Origin: Candidatus Saccharimonadota bacterium
GTDB lineage: Bacteria; Patescibacteriota; Saccharimonadia; Saccharimonadales; Saccharimonadaceae
Reading direction: 5' to 3'
DNA length: 64,000 nt
Assembly: GCA_017545485.1 (NCBI GenBank)
Contig: JAFWMY010000008.1
Location: 62,001-126,000 of the forward strand
Shown: in pieces, positions 1 to 7,238 of the stretch
How the letters are laid out: each line of letters begins with the position of its first letter
How positions within the stretch are numbered: the stretch's first letter is position 1
Program-made: the position numbers and the translations under genes
The notes under the pieces: generated by a model
What the model saw: the letters and a program-made list of their open reading frames with translations, nothing else
Databases searched by the model: none
Told to the model about the DNA's origin: nothing

Positions 1-766
1 GATTTGATAGTGTGAAGCAAGCTTGCTTTTTATCGATATGGTTGAAATATTGTTCAGCAGGAGTTAATCCGAATGTGTAGTTGTCTATGCCGAGGCAGTA
101 TTTAAGGATCGTAGGTTGATTATCTGAAAAAAACCTTTCAACTAATCTCACTTTTTGATTCTTTTGCAGATCTCTTGCGAGTCGACTGAGTTTTTCAATA
201 TCATATACTTCCCAACCGTCACCTTCGAGTTTTTGAACTTTTGTATCTGTAACATTTGCAGAGACTGCTAAAATTTTTCTTTGCGGTGTGTACTTTAGTC
301 TTTGTGTTAGCCCGTTTTCATCATATTCTTTGATAACGTCATCTGTTTTGCTGAATTTTGTTTCTTTGGTCTGTTTGCATTGTATGACAGTTTTTTTATT
401 GTTTGAATATAAATCAATTCCATATTGTCTATCCCCCTTTTTCCCAAGTTTATCTATATCGTCAAATTCAATATACCTAAAAAGGTCTAAACAAAAATCT
501 TCAAAAGCACTTGGTGTTAACTTTTCTACTGGTAAGGGGTTGAGCCTGGGGGACCCAAAAGAAATGTTCTGATCATGCATAGGATAGTCTAGCGAGATGG
601 CATTGAAAATACGTTTATTATACTCTGGGGACGGCTCGTTTATTCCGTGCGCCCATCTGCTTACGGTTTGTTGTGAAACTCCAACTTTTCTGCCAAGTTC
701 AGAATACGTGTTTAGCTTCGAACGGGAAACCCATTCGTTAATAAGTGCGCTGGTGTCTGTGTTCAT
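1..766 (-). CDS. HTH protein with Mrr-like restriction endonuclease domain (partial)
   Basis: Reading the minus strand from ATG at 766 gives an open frame that runs off the window at base 1 (255 residues seen), so the C-terminus is missing. Residues ~15-45 form a helix-turn-helix of the XRE/Cro type (ELGRKVGVSQQTVSRWAHG). Residues ~85-160 look like a PD-(D/E)xK nuclease of the Mrr type: AFEDFCLDLF, then GDRQYGIDLY and VIQCKQ, supplying the D...QxK metal-binding pattern. A perfect AGGAGG lies just before the ATG and a consensus promoter lies upstream. The likely role is DNA or invader cleavage, or a self-regulated defence gene. The fold is seen from motifs; the target is unknown. Its neighbours across the divergent gap are ASCH-domain genes, so the area looks accessory. 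Confidence 0.7.
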   Translation of the reverse strand, partial: MNTDTSALINEWVSRSKLNTYSELGRKVGVSQQTVSRWAHGINEPSPEYNKRIFNAISLDYPMHDQNISFGSPRLNPLPVEKLTPSAFEDFCLDLFRYIEFDDIDKLGKKGDRQYGIDLYSNNKKTVIQCKQTKETKFSKTDDVIKEYDENGLTQRLKYTPQRKILAVSANVTDTKVQKLEGDGWEVYDIEKLSRLARDLQKNQKVRLVERFFSDNQPTILKYCLGIDNYTFGLTPAEQYFNHIDKKQACFTLSN

Positions 767-796
767 TTGGGACCTCCTTTGGTACATGTTTATATA

Positions 797-825
797 AGTA
801 TATTGTACAAAACTACACGTGTCAA
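797..825 (-). promoter_or_regulatory. sigma70 promoter of the HTH-nuclease gene
   Basis: On the minus strand TTGACA (825-820), a 17-base spacer and TATACT (802-797) stand 31 bases before the ATG at 766, with AGGAGG between. This is the best consensus promoter of the first kilobase. Confidence 0.75.
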
Positions 826-859
826 GTGTGATTACGTATAAATAAACGATCTTTTTCAC

Positions 860-1064
860 TTCCAAAAGTTCGAATCCCAGTTCCTGTATGTGTATTTTAG
901 AATATACATGGCAACACTAATGGATAATCCTTTTTAGGTATCACACGTAGTTTCGCAGTGTATTCGGGGTGGTCAATACACCAGTCCACCACCATGCAAA
1001 GCCGAGCAACAACGTCTGGTCGCCCCTCACCACATGGATTAGAGTCAGAATTTGACTCTTTTTT
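860..1064. repeat. Flanking repeat element, copy 1
   Basis: This otherwise gene-free stretch (767-1180) holds a ~200-bp element that recurs at 2454-2690. The best-conserved core (about 953-988) is base-identical in both copies and can form interleaved pairings on the plus strand: GTGTATT with AATACAC, and GTGG in the loop with CCAC downstream, i.e. an H-type pseudoknot. The plus strand ends in a 7-bp hairpin (AGAGTCA/TGACTCT, 1041-1059) with a T-run to 1064, a good intrinsic terminator. On the minus strand a reading frame (ATG at 995, stop at 897) encodes a 32-residue peptide whose core VDWCIDHPEYTAK is shared with copy 2. It may be an RNA gene, a decayed coding fragment or a recombination site. 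Confidence 0.6.
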
Positions 1065-1111
1065 GTCGTGATAACTACAAATTAATACGGTAATATTGAT
1101 TTTTAGGTAGT

Positions 1112-1180
1112 TTTGTGGTATAATAATAGATGGAGCGGGTTTTATCGCTACTATTGATCTTTAAAAGGAGTTGATTAACG
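1112..1180 (+). promoter_or_regulatory. Promoter and RBS of the ASCH-GNAT gene
   Basis: A TATAAT box near 1120, preceded at 17 bases by TTGATT, and an AAGGAG ribosome binding site ahead of the ATG at 1181 show that the downstream gene has its own promoter after the terminator of repeat copy 1. Confidence 0.55.
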
Positions 1181-1996
1181 ATGACGAAAAAACACGTCTG
1201 GAGAGTCAAAAAAGAGTATTTCCGTCAGCTCAAAAGCGGAGAAAAGAGCCTTGAAATCCGCGTAGGTTATTCGCAGATTAAAAAGGTTCGTCAAGGCGAC
1301 ACTATAACCTTCGAGAATTACGGCCCAAATGAATTTGACGTAAAACGGGTTGCTGTTTACGACAGTTTCAAGAGGATGCTCGAGGTCGAAGGTGTCGATC
1401 ATGTACTTCCTGGTATGACTTTCAATGGAGCGCTTCGCACGCTTCAGAAAATCTATTCAAAAGATAAAGAGTCGCTTGGAGTATATGTGTTTGAATTAAA
1501 GTTCAAAACAGACGAAAAACCTTCTCGTGAGTTTTATAAAGTTTCGGATTTACTCAAAGCTGGCGAAAACAAGAAATTCGCTAAAATTATTGCGGAAGCT
1601 TATATGGTAACCGACTGGATTTGTAAAGATTATCCCGACCATTGCGACCACTTTTTTAGCAAGTATGTTCCTGGTATCTTTGATGGTGAACGTGAAATTA
1701 TTGCGTGCTATATCTATAATAAGATTGCGGCAGTCGCAATTCTAAAAAAGGATACTGAAGAGAGGAAAATTAGTACGCTTTTCGTAAAACCCGAGTATCA
1801 GAAACGCGGAATCGCTGCCGAACTACTTGAGAAATGTTTTGCGTGGCTTGGAACAACTCGCCCAGTCGTTACAATCGCTGACTACAAACTGGATCAGTTT
1901 GCTAAAATTATCGAAAAATATGGCTGGACTGAGACGGAAGTTCTTGCCGACGGTTATTATAATGACCACTCTCGCGAACATGTTTTTAACGGCTAA
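1181..1996 (+). CDS. ASCH domain fused to GNAT acetyltransferase
   Basis: Two domains are visible in this 271-residue protein. Residues ~3-108 are an ASCH (PUA-like) domain with the family signature LKSGEKSLEIRV and QGDTITF. Residues ~115-271 are a GNAT N-acetyltransferase: the acetyl-CoA loop is VKPEYQKRGIAAELLEKC. ASCH proteins bind RNA or nucleosides, and the E. coli member YqfB deacetylates N4-acetylcytidine, so coupling ASCH to an acetyltransferase suggests handling of acetylated bases or tRNA. That function is inference. A good RBS (AAGGAG) precedes the ATG. The gene converges on a second ASCH gene and shares a bidirectional terminator with it; both lie between the two flanking repeat copies. 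Confidence 0.75.
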   Translation: MTKKHVWRVKKEYFRQLKSGEKSLEIRVGYSQIKKVRQGDTITFENYGPNEFDVKRVAVYDSFKRMLEVEGVDHVLPGMTFNGALRTLQKIYSKDKESLGVYVFELKFKTDEKPSREFYKVSDLLKAGENKKFAKIIAEAYMVTDWICKDYPDHCDHFFSKYVPGIFDGEREIIACYIYNKIAAVAILKKDTEERKISTLFVKPEYQKRGIAAELLEKCFAWLGTTRPVVTIADYKLDQFAKIIEKYGWTETEVLADGYYNDHSREHVFNG

Positions 1997-2005
1997 TTTC
2001 TCAAC

Positions 2006-2034
2006 AAAAAGCGCCCTCTTTGAGGGTGCTTTTT
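2006..2034. terminator. Bidirectional terminator between the two ASCH genes
   Basis: A-run, 8-bp GC-rich stem (GCGCCCTC / GAGGGTGC, one wobble), short loop and T-run. It works in both directions and ends both convergent genes. Confidence 0.85.
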
Positions 2035-2041
2035 ACTATTC

Positions 2042-2380
2042 TTAAAGCATCTTCAAGCGAATACCAACAACTCCATACTTTGCTTGTTTTTCTGGAGTAT
2101 AGAACTCACTAAGCACACTAAGTAGCTCTTCCTTTGTCATGGAAGCATCGGCAAGAATAGAAATATCGAAATCTTCAAACAAGTCCTTAAAGGAGTTGTA
2201 ACGGAGAAGACCAATAACTTCAGCTTTTAATTTATCATTTTCAGACTTAGAAAATTCAATAATATCTCCAAGCTCTATCTGGCTTCGTTTTTCATCATAA
2301 AGGCGAAGCTCGATACGTTTCGTCCCTTCTTTCATAAAATCGAAGTATTTTGGTTGCAAATTCATTTCATGTGTTCTCAT
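2042..2380 (-). CDS. Stand-alone ASCH domain protein
   Basis: This 112-residue protein is a single ASCH domain (PUA-like beta barrel): FMKEGTKRIELRLYDEKR followed by IELGDIIEF and a C-terminal GVVGIRL strand. It is a divergent relative of the ASCH half of the neighbouring fusion; the shared order of strand motifs and the SFKDLFED segment (compare SFKRMLEVE in the fusion) point to duplication. A TATAAT box (2393-2388) ends 7 bases before the ATG, so the message is predicted to be leaderless. Substrate is not known; RNA or nucleoside binding is the family expectation. Confidence 0.75.
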   Translation of the reverse strand: MRTHEMNLQPKYFDFMKEGTKRIELRLYDEKRSQIELGDIIEFSKSENDKLKAEVIGLLRYNSFKDLFEDFDISILADASMTKEELLSVLSEFYTPEKQAKYGVVGIRLKML

Positions 2381-2387
2381 GTTTTAT

Positions 2388-2439
2388 ATTATACCATGAG
2401 ATCTCTATCATTGACACTATATTATAAATATTTTATAAA
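2388..2439. promoter_or_regulatory. Divergent promoters sharing one -35 hexamer
   Basis: The hexamer at 2411-2416 reads TTGACA on plus and TGTCAA on minus. On plus it lies 17 bases before TATAAA (2434-2439), firing into repeat copy 2. On minus it lies 17 bases before TATAAT (2393-2388), firing into the ASCH gene. The two transcripts therefore cannot initiate independently at full rate. Confidence 0.65.
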
Positions 2440-2453
2440 ATGTTTACGTTAAC

Positions 2454-2690
2454 TTAATCTAGGGCTACATTTACTCTAGCAACTTTAAAAGTTCGAATCT
2501 CTTTGCCTGCAAAAGTATACCTCAGAACTCGCACGGCATCAGAATAGGGTAATCTTTTTAGGTATAACCTTGATCTTCGCAGTGTATTCGGGGTGGTCAA
2601 TACACCAGTCCACAACCATGCATAACCGAATAAGGTAGTCTACTCGTCCCTCACCATTTTATTTAAAGTCCTGGGAGGACTTATTTTTAT
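2454..2690. repeat. Flanking repeat element, copy 2
   Basis: This is the second copy of the element at 860-1064. The core at ~2573-2612 is identical. The plus strand again ends in a 7-bp hairpin (AAGTCCT/AGGACTT, 2666-2682) plus T-run; the stem bases differ from copy 1 but pairing is kept. A consensus promoter fires into it from 2411-2439, so a ~240-nt plus-strand transcript is plausible. On the minus strand the peptide frame (ATG at 2619) stops after 26 residues, but a one-base shift restores similarity to copy 1 (YPILMP versus YPLVLP, then a shared IRTF) and stays open to a stop at 2454. The rest of the gap to glmS holds only the glmS promoter and leader. Confidence 0.6.
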
Positions 2691-2702
2691 GAGAAGAATA
2701 TA

Positions 2703-2711
2703 TGTTATAAT
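2703..2711 (+). promoter_or_regulatory. Extended -10 of glmS
   Basis: TGT followed by TATAAT at 2706-2711 is an extended -10 box. It leaves a ~110-base leader before the glmS ATG. I looked for the glmS ribozyme core in this leader and did not see it. Confidence 0.5.
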
Positions 2712-2829
2712 GTAGTTAAATTTAGAGAAGGAGAGTGCGGGTAATAAACTAGATGGAAATTGTCAAAATTGTAGAAGTTTGCACTACTTGATAAATGTTT
2801 AAAAGTTAATAATAATTTGGAGGTTAAAA

Positions 2830-4656
2830 ATGTGTGGAATCGTGGGATATGTAGGAAAAAATAAAGCACAGGATTTTTTGATTTCTGGCTTAAAAAGACT
2901 AGAGTATAGGGGATATGACTCGGCTGGTATAGTTACTTTAGATAATGACGGAAAGGCTACGTTGGTACGTGCGAAAGGCAAAATTACAAATCTTGAGGAT
3001 AAGTTAAAGAATAACAAAAAAGATGACAAGATTGGAATAGGACATACGAGATGGGCTACTCATGGCGAACCAAGTGAAAAAAATGCTCATCCACACCAAG
3101 TAGATAAATTGTTTTTAGTGCATAATGGAATTATAGAAAATTATAAAGAATTAAAAGCTGAGCTTAATGAATATGATTTCAAATCAGATACTGATTCGGA
3201 GGTGTTAGCTGCATTAATTAATTCTTTTTATGGTGATGGAAAATATCCTTTAACGAATGCTGTGGTACAGGCTTTGAAACTTGTGAAAGGGACTTATGGC
3301 ATTGCGGTAGTGTCAGAATTAAATCCTAATGAGATTGTGGTGGCGAGAAGTGGATCTCCGCTCGTGATTGGGATTGGTCACGATGAAACATTGATTGCTT
3401 CTGATGCTTCGGCTTTGCTTGGCCATACAAAAAGAGCGATTTACTTAAATGATGGAGAAGTTGCAACGGTCACTGCAAATAATATAGAGATTAAAACTTT
3501 AAATGCGGAGCCAGTTTCGGCTAAGGTAGAAAAAATTGAAACTAACCTTGCGGCAATTCAAAAAGGTGGGTATGCTCATTTCTTGTTAAAGGAGATAATG
3601 GAGCAACCGGAATCTTTAACGGAGACATTGCGGGGTCGTGTAAATATAGAAGATGGCGTAGTGCATTTAGGTGGGCCTGGAATACCTGAAACTGAACTTA
3701 GAAGAATAAAACATATTGTAATAGTTGGTTGCGGTACGGCATATCATGCTGGTCTTCTTGCTTCATATTATATAGAACAATTTACACCAGAAATAACAGT
3801 TGAGACGGTGATAGCATCAGAATATAGATATAGGCAAGCATATATACCAGAAGATTCAGTGGCTTTAATTGTATCGCAGTCTGGAGAAACGGCGGACACT
3901 TTGGCATGTCTTCGTGAAATTAAGAAACGTGGCGTGCGTACAGTAGGGATTGTGAATGCAATTGGTTCAACGATTGCGCGTGAAGTGGACGGAGGAACAT
4001 ATGTACACGTAGGCCCGGAAATTTCTGTAGCATCTACGAAAGCGTTTACTTCGCAGGTTATTGCTATGGTAATGTTTGGATTAACCATTGCACAAGCAAA
4101 AGGTGTAAAGAATGCGATTATAAGACCGTATGTAACAGAAATATCTAAATTGCCTGAAGCTATTAAGGAGGTTTTGAATGAGGCAGAGGGAACAGTAAGG
4201 AAAATCGTTAAGAAGTATGTAAGCTATGACCATGGTATTTATCTTGGACGAGACGTGGCCTATCCGACTGCAATGGAAGGGGCACTGAAATTAAAAGAAA
4301 TAGCATATGTGGATGCAAATGCCTATGCCTTTGGTGAATTGAAGCACGGGCCATTAGCTTTGATAGATGATAGATTCTTTGAATTAGCATTATTGCCAGA
4401 AGGTGAATTGTATGATAAAGCTGTTTCAAATGTGCAGGAAGTATTGGCTCGGGGTGGCCATATAATCGCAGTAACGAATGTTGATAAATTTGATTTATCG
4501 GTGGAGAGTATTATAAAAATTAATAGCGAAATTAAGATATTTGCACCATTACTTATGAATTTAGTATCGCAGTTATTTGCATATTATATGACTGTTGAAA
4601 AAGGTTATAATGTAGATCAGCCGAGAAATTTGGCAAAGTCCGTGACAGTGGAATAG
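2830..4656 (+). CDS. glmS: Glutamine-fructose-6-phosphate aminotransferase
   Basis: GlmS makes glucosamine-6-phosphate from fructose-6-phosphate and glutamine, the first step to UDP-GlcNAc for peptidoglycan. The 608-residue length is normal. Residues 2-~220 are the class II glutamine amidotransferase domain with catalytic Cys2 (MCGIVGYVG) and GYDSAGI, HTRWATHG and HNGIIEN. Two SIS sugar-isomerase domains follow (SQSGETADT and a second copy), and the C-terminus PRNLAKSVTVE is the family hallmark. The start is fixed by Cys2 and by the GGAGG site 8 bases upstream. The polysaccharide genes follow directly, and glmM lies at 9-10 kb, so the amino-sugar route is clustered. Confidence 0.97.
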   Translation: MCGIVGYVGKNKAQDFLISGLKRLEYRGYDSAGIVTLDNDGKATLVRAKGKITNLEDKLKNNKKDDKIGIGHTRWATHGEPSEKNAHPHQVDKLFLVHNGIIENYKELKAELNEYDFKSDTDSEVLAALINSFYGDGKYPLTNAVVQALKLVKGTYGIAVVSELNPNEIVVARSGSPLVIGIGHDETLIASDASALLGHTKRAIYLNDGEVATVTANNIEIKTLNAEPVSAKVEKIETNLAAIQKGGYAHFLLKEIMEQPESLTETLRGRVNIEDGVVHLGGPGIPETELRRIKHIVIVGCGTAYHAGLLASYYIEQFTPEITVETVIASEYRYRQAYIPEDSVALIVSQSGETADTLACLREIKKRGVRTVGIVNAIGSTIAREVDGGTYVHVGPEISVASTKAFTSQVIAMVMFGLTIAQAKGVKNAIIRPYVTEISKLPEAIKEVLNEAEGTVRKIVKKYVSYDHGIYLGRDVAYPTAMEGALKLKEIAYVDANAYAFGELKHGPLALIDDRFFELALLPEGELYDKAVSNVQEVLARGGHIIAVTNVDKFDLSVESIIKINSEIKIFAPLLMNLVSQLFAYYMTVEKGYNVDQPRNLAKSVTVE

Positions 4657-4683
4657 TCACTATTTCTATGTTATAATATGGTT

Positions 4684-6108
4684 ATGCGGAAAAAGTCTGA
4701 TTATATTTTGCGAGTGTGTTTGATAATCGGGGATGCCGTGGCATTAATTTTATCTTTTGCATCGGCATATTTTGTGCGCGTACATGTGGATCCGAGACCG
4801 TATGAGTTTGAATCACAACTTTTAAATTTTACTAAAACTACATTGGTTGTGTTGCCGGTGATGCTTATTATTCTTGCTGCATTAGGGCTGTATAAAAAAT
4901 CGATTTTCTTAGGAAAATCACGACTAGCAGAGCGGGGAAGATTGATTATTGCCGCTGTGTTGTCTGTAGCAGCTTTAATCGTGTATGATTTCTTCACGGG
5001 TGAGGAGTTATTTCCAGTGAGAATAATGGCCGTTACTGCTATGGTATTATCATTTTTGTATTTGTTGCTGGAGCGTATCTTGATAAGGCTAATTGTGAGA
5101 GTTGTCTTTAGGAAAGATTATGGAGTGAGAAGAGTAGTAATTATTGGGAATTCAAAGAGTACGGAATATTTGGCTGATTATATTACTTCGCATCCCGAGT
5201 CTGGTTTAAGATTGACTGGAATTGTGGCGAGTAGAAAATATATACCTGGTGATTTAAAAGCTCGTCAGTATTCATCATTAAAGGATGCTTTAAGAAAAGC
5301 AAAAGTAGATGCAATTTTTCAAACTGATGAAAAGGCTACAGAATACGTGTATAAACAGGCGGTGAATAAACATTTGTCCTATTATTTTGTGCCGAGTGAG
5401 ACGGCGTTGTCTTCGCATTTTGGAGAGCTAGAATTGATTGGTAATACGCCAGCAGTTTTAGTGATGACGACACCGCTGACGGGTGGAGCAGCGGCGTTCA
5501 AGAGAGGATTTGATATTCTTTTTTCGTTAGTTGCCATTATTATTGCAGCGATTCCAATGTTGATTACTTGGATTGCGGTTAAATGTTCAGATTTTAGACA
5601 TTCGGCATTTTATACGGATGAGAGATTGACTAGATACAATCGCAAATTTAAATGCTATAAGTTTAGAACAATGAAGCCGGAATATAGCGGGATGACTGCA
5701 GAAGAAGCGTTTATCAAAATGGGCAAACCACAGTTGATTAAGAAATATCGTAAGGATGGCGATTATATGAAAAATGATCCAAGAATTACTAAAGTAGGGA
5801 AGTTTTTGAGAAGGACATCGCTAGATGAGTTGCCACAGTTGTTTAATATTCTAAAGGGTGATATTTCGTTGATTGGCCCAAGAGCGTTACTTCCTGGTGA
5901 ATTAAGAGATTATGGTGATAGATCTTTGATTTTGACAGTAAAATCTGGGTTGACTGGTTTTGCTCAGGTTTCTGGTAGACGAGATATTCCGTTTGAAGAA
6001 AGGAGAGCTTTAGATATTTATTATGTAAAAAATTGGTCGCTAATGTTGGATTTCTCTATCTTTTTCAGGACTATTGCAGTAGTAATTAAAGGGGAAGGCG
6101 CAAAGTGA
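4684..6108 (+). CDS. Polyprenyl glycosylphosphotransferase (WbaP/ExoY type)
   Basis: This membrane enzyme should load the first sugar-1-phosphate on undecaprenyl phosphate for a cell-surface polysaccharide. The N-terminal ~140 residues hold four membrane segments, residues ~150-250 form a Rossmann-like CoA-binding_3 region (RVVIIGNSK), and the last ~200 residues are the bacterial sugar transferase domain: KCYKFRTM, RRTSLDELPQLFNILKGD, SLIGPRA and GLTGFAQVSGR. A TATAAT box ends at 4677, so ATG 4684 gives a leaderless mRNA by the pattern seen elsewhere; ATG 4678 is in frame and possible. The next gene overlaps its stop by 4 bases, making a three-gene operon. Confidence 0.9.
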   Translation: MRKKSDYILRVCLIIGDAVALILSFASAYFVRVHVDPRPYEFESQLLNFTKTTLVVLPVMLIILAALGLYKKSIFLGKSRLAERGRLIIAAVLSVAALIVYDFFTGEELFPVRIMAVTAMVLSFLYLLLERILIRLIVRVVFRKDYGVRRVVIIGNSKSTEYLADYITSHPESGLRLTGIVASRKYIPGDLKARQYSSLKDALRKAKVDAIFQTDEKATEYVYKQAVNKHLSYYFVPSETALSSHFGELELIGNTPAVLVMTTPLTGGAAAFKRGFDILFSLVAIIIAAIPMLITWIAVKCSDFRHSAFYTDERLTRYNRKFKCYKFRTMKPEYSGMTAEEAFIKMGKPQLIKKYRKDGDYMKNDPRITKVGKFLRRTSLDELPQLFNILKGDISLIGPRALLPGELRDYGDRSLILTVKSGLTGFAQVSGRRDIPFEERRALDIYYVKNWSLMLDFSIFFRTIAVVIKGEGAK

Positions 6109-7238
6109 AAGTTGCGCTAGTTTGTGATTGGCTAACAAATGTGGGCGGGGCGGAAAAAGTCTTGCTAGAAATTCATAATCTATATCCGGACGCACCAATT
6201 TTTACATCAAAATACGACCCGAAAGGCATAGATTGGTTTAAAGATGCAGACGTGAGGACTGGTTGGTTGCAGGCGTTTCCAGTGTGGACTAGGAGGATAA
6301 TGGGGCCATTTCGCCAACATTATTTTTCTCACCTTGATTTGTCTGAATATGATTTGATTATTTCAGTGACTGGAGCTGAAGCAAAATCTGTGAAGTCAGG
6401 AAAGTGGCTTCATGAGCACAAGAAGAAATCCGCGAATCCGAAGGGAATTCATATTTCTTATTGCCATATGCCAACGCAATATTATTGGCAGATGTATGAT
6501 GAATATATTCGTAATCCGGGATTTGGTGTGTTGAACCCGTTTGTGAGATTTTTCTTTAAAATATTTGTGAGGCCTTTAAGGTCGGCGGATTTTAAGGCGG
6601 CGCAGAGACCGGAGTATTATATTACTATATCTGAATATGCAAAAGAAGCATTTAAAAAATGCTATGGGAGGAAAGCAACGGTTATTAATCCAGCTGTGGA
6701 GGTCGCAGATTTTAAGAAGACCTGTGGAAAACCTGTGGAAAACTATTATATTACTACTTCAAGGCAGGTAAATTGGAAGAGGATTGATCTAGCGGTGAAG
6801 GCGTGTTTAATGACACAACGTAAATTAATGGTGGTTGGTGATGGATCTGAGCATGAGCGATTGGTGAGATTGGCGAAAGGTTCAGGTTTGATAGAATTTG
6901 TACCAGTCGTTGGCAAGGAAAAGCTTGCGAAATTACTGGCTAGTGCAAAGGGGTATTTGTTCCCTAGTATGGAGCCTTTCGGGATTGCACCAGTGGAAGC
7001 GATGGCGAGTGGATGTCCGGTGATTGCTTTTAAAGAAGGGGGTGCTCAGGATTATGTAAAAGCTGGAGTTAATGGAATATTCTTTGAAGAACAAACTGCG
7101 ACATCTTTAGCTGAGGCAATTTTGAAATTTGAGAAGATGAAATTTAACAGAAAAAAAATTTCTGAGAGCGTGGATAATTTTTCTGTTAAGCGATTTGATA
7201 AAGAAATTAGGAATTTCGTAAATGAAAAGACTAAGTAA
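6105..7238 (+). CDS. Group 1 (GT4-like) glycosyltransferase
   Basis: A 377-residue GT-B fold enzyme. The N-terminal half begins KVALVCDWLTNVGGAEKV, typical of family GT4 acceptor-side domains; the C-terminal half carries the E-x7-E nucleotide-sugar motif in EPFGIAPVEAMASGCPVIA. It probably adds a sugar to the lipid-linked product of the preceding transferase. Translation starts at GTG, overlapping the upstream stop (GTGA), which implies coupled translation. Donor and acceptor cannot be told from sequence. Confidence 0.88.
   Translation: MKVALVCDWLTNVGGAEKVLLEIHNLYPDAPIFTSKYDPKGIDWFKDADVRTGWLQAFPVWTRRIMGPFRQHYFSHLDLSEYDLIISVTGAEAKSVKSGKWLHEHKKKSANPKGIHISYCHMPTQYYWQMYDEYIRNPGFGVLNPFVRFFFKIFVRPLRSADFKAAQRPEYYITISEYAKEAFKKCYGRKATVINPAVEVADFKKTCGKPVENYYITTSRQVNWKRIDLAVKACLMTQRKLMVVGDGSEHERLVRLAKGSGLIEFVPVVGKEKLAKLLASAKGYLFPSMEPFGIAPVEAMASGCPVIAFKEGGAQDYVKAGVNGIFFEEQTATSLAEAILKFEKMKFNRKKISESVDNFSVKRFDKEIRNFVNEKTK

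Noticed and set aside
866-880. tRNA T-arm-like sequence AAGTTCGAATC in the flanking repeats
   Set aside because: No acceptor, D-arm or anticodon arm can be built around it; it is just part of the repeat, on minus encoding IRTF.
2712-2829. glmS ribozyme or short leader peptide (ATG 2753, 12 codons) before glmS
   Set aside because: No ribozyme core sequence is visible, and the short frame has no ribosome binding site at a proper distance.
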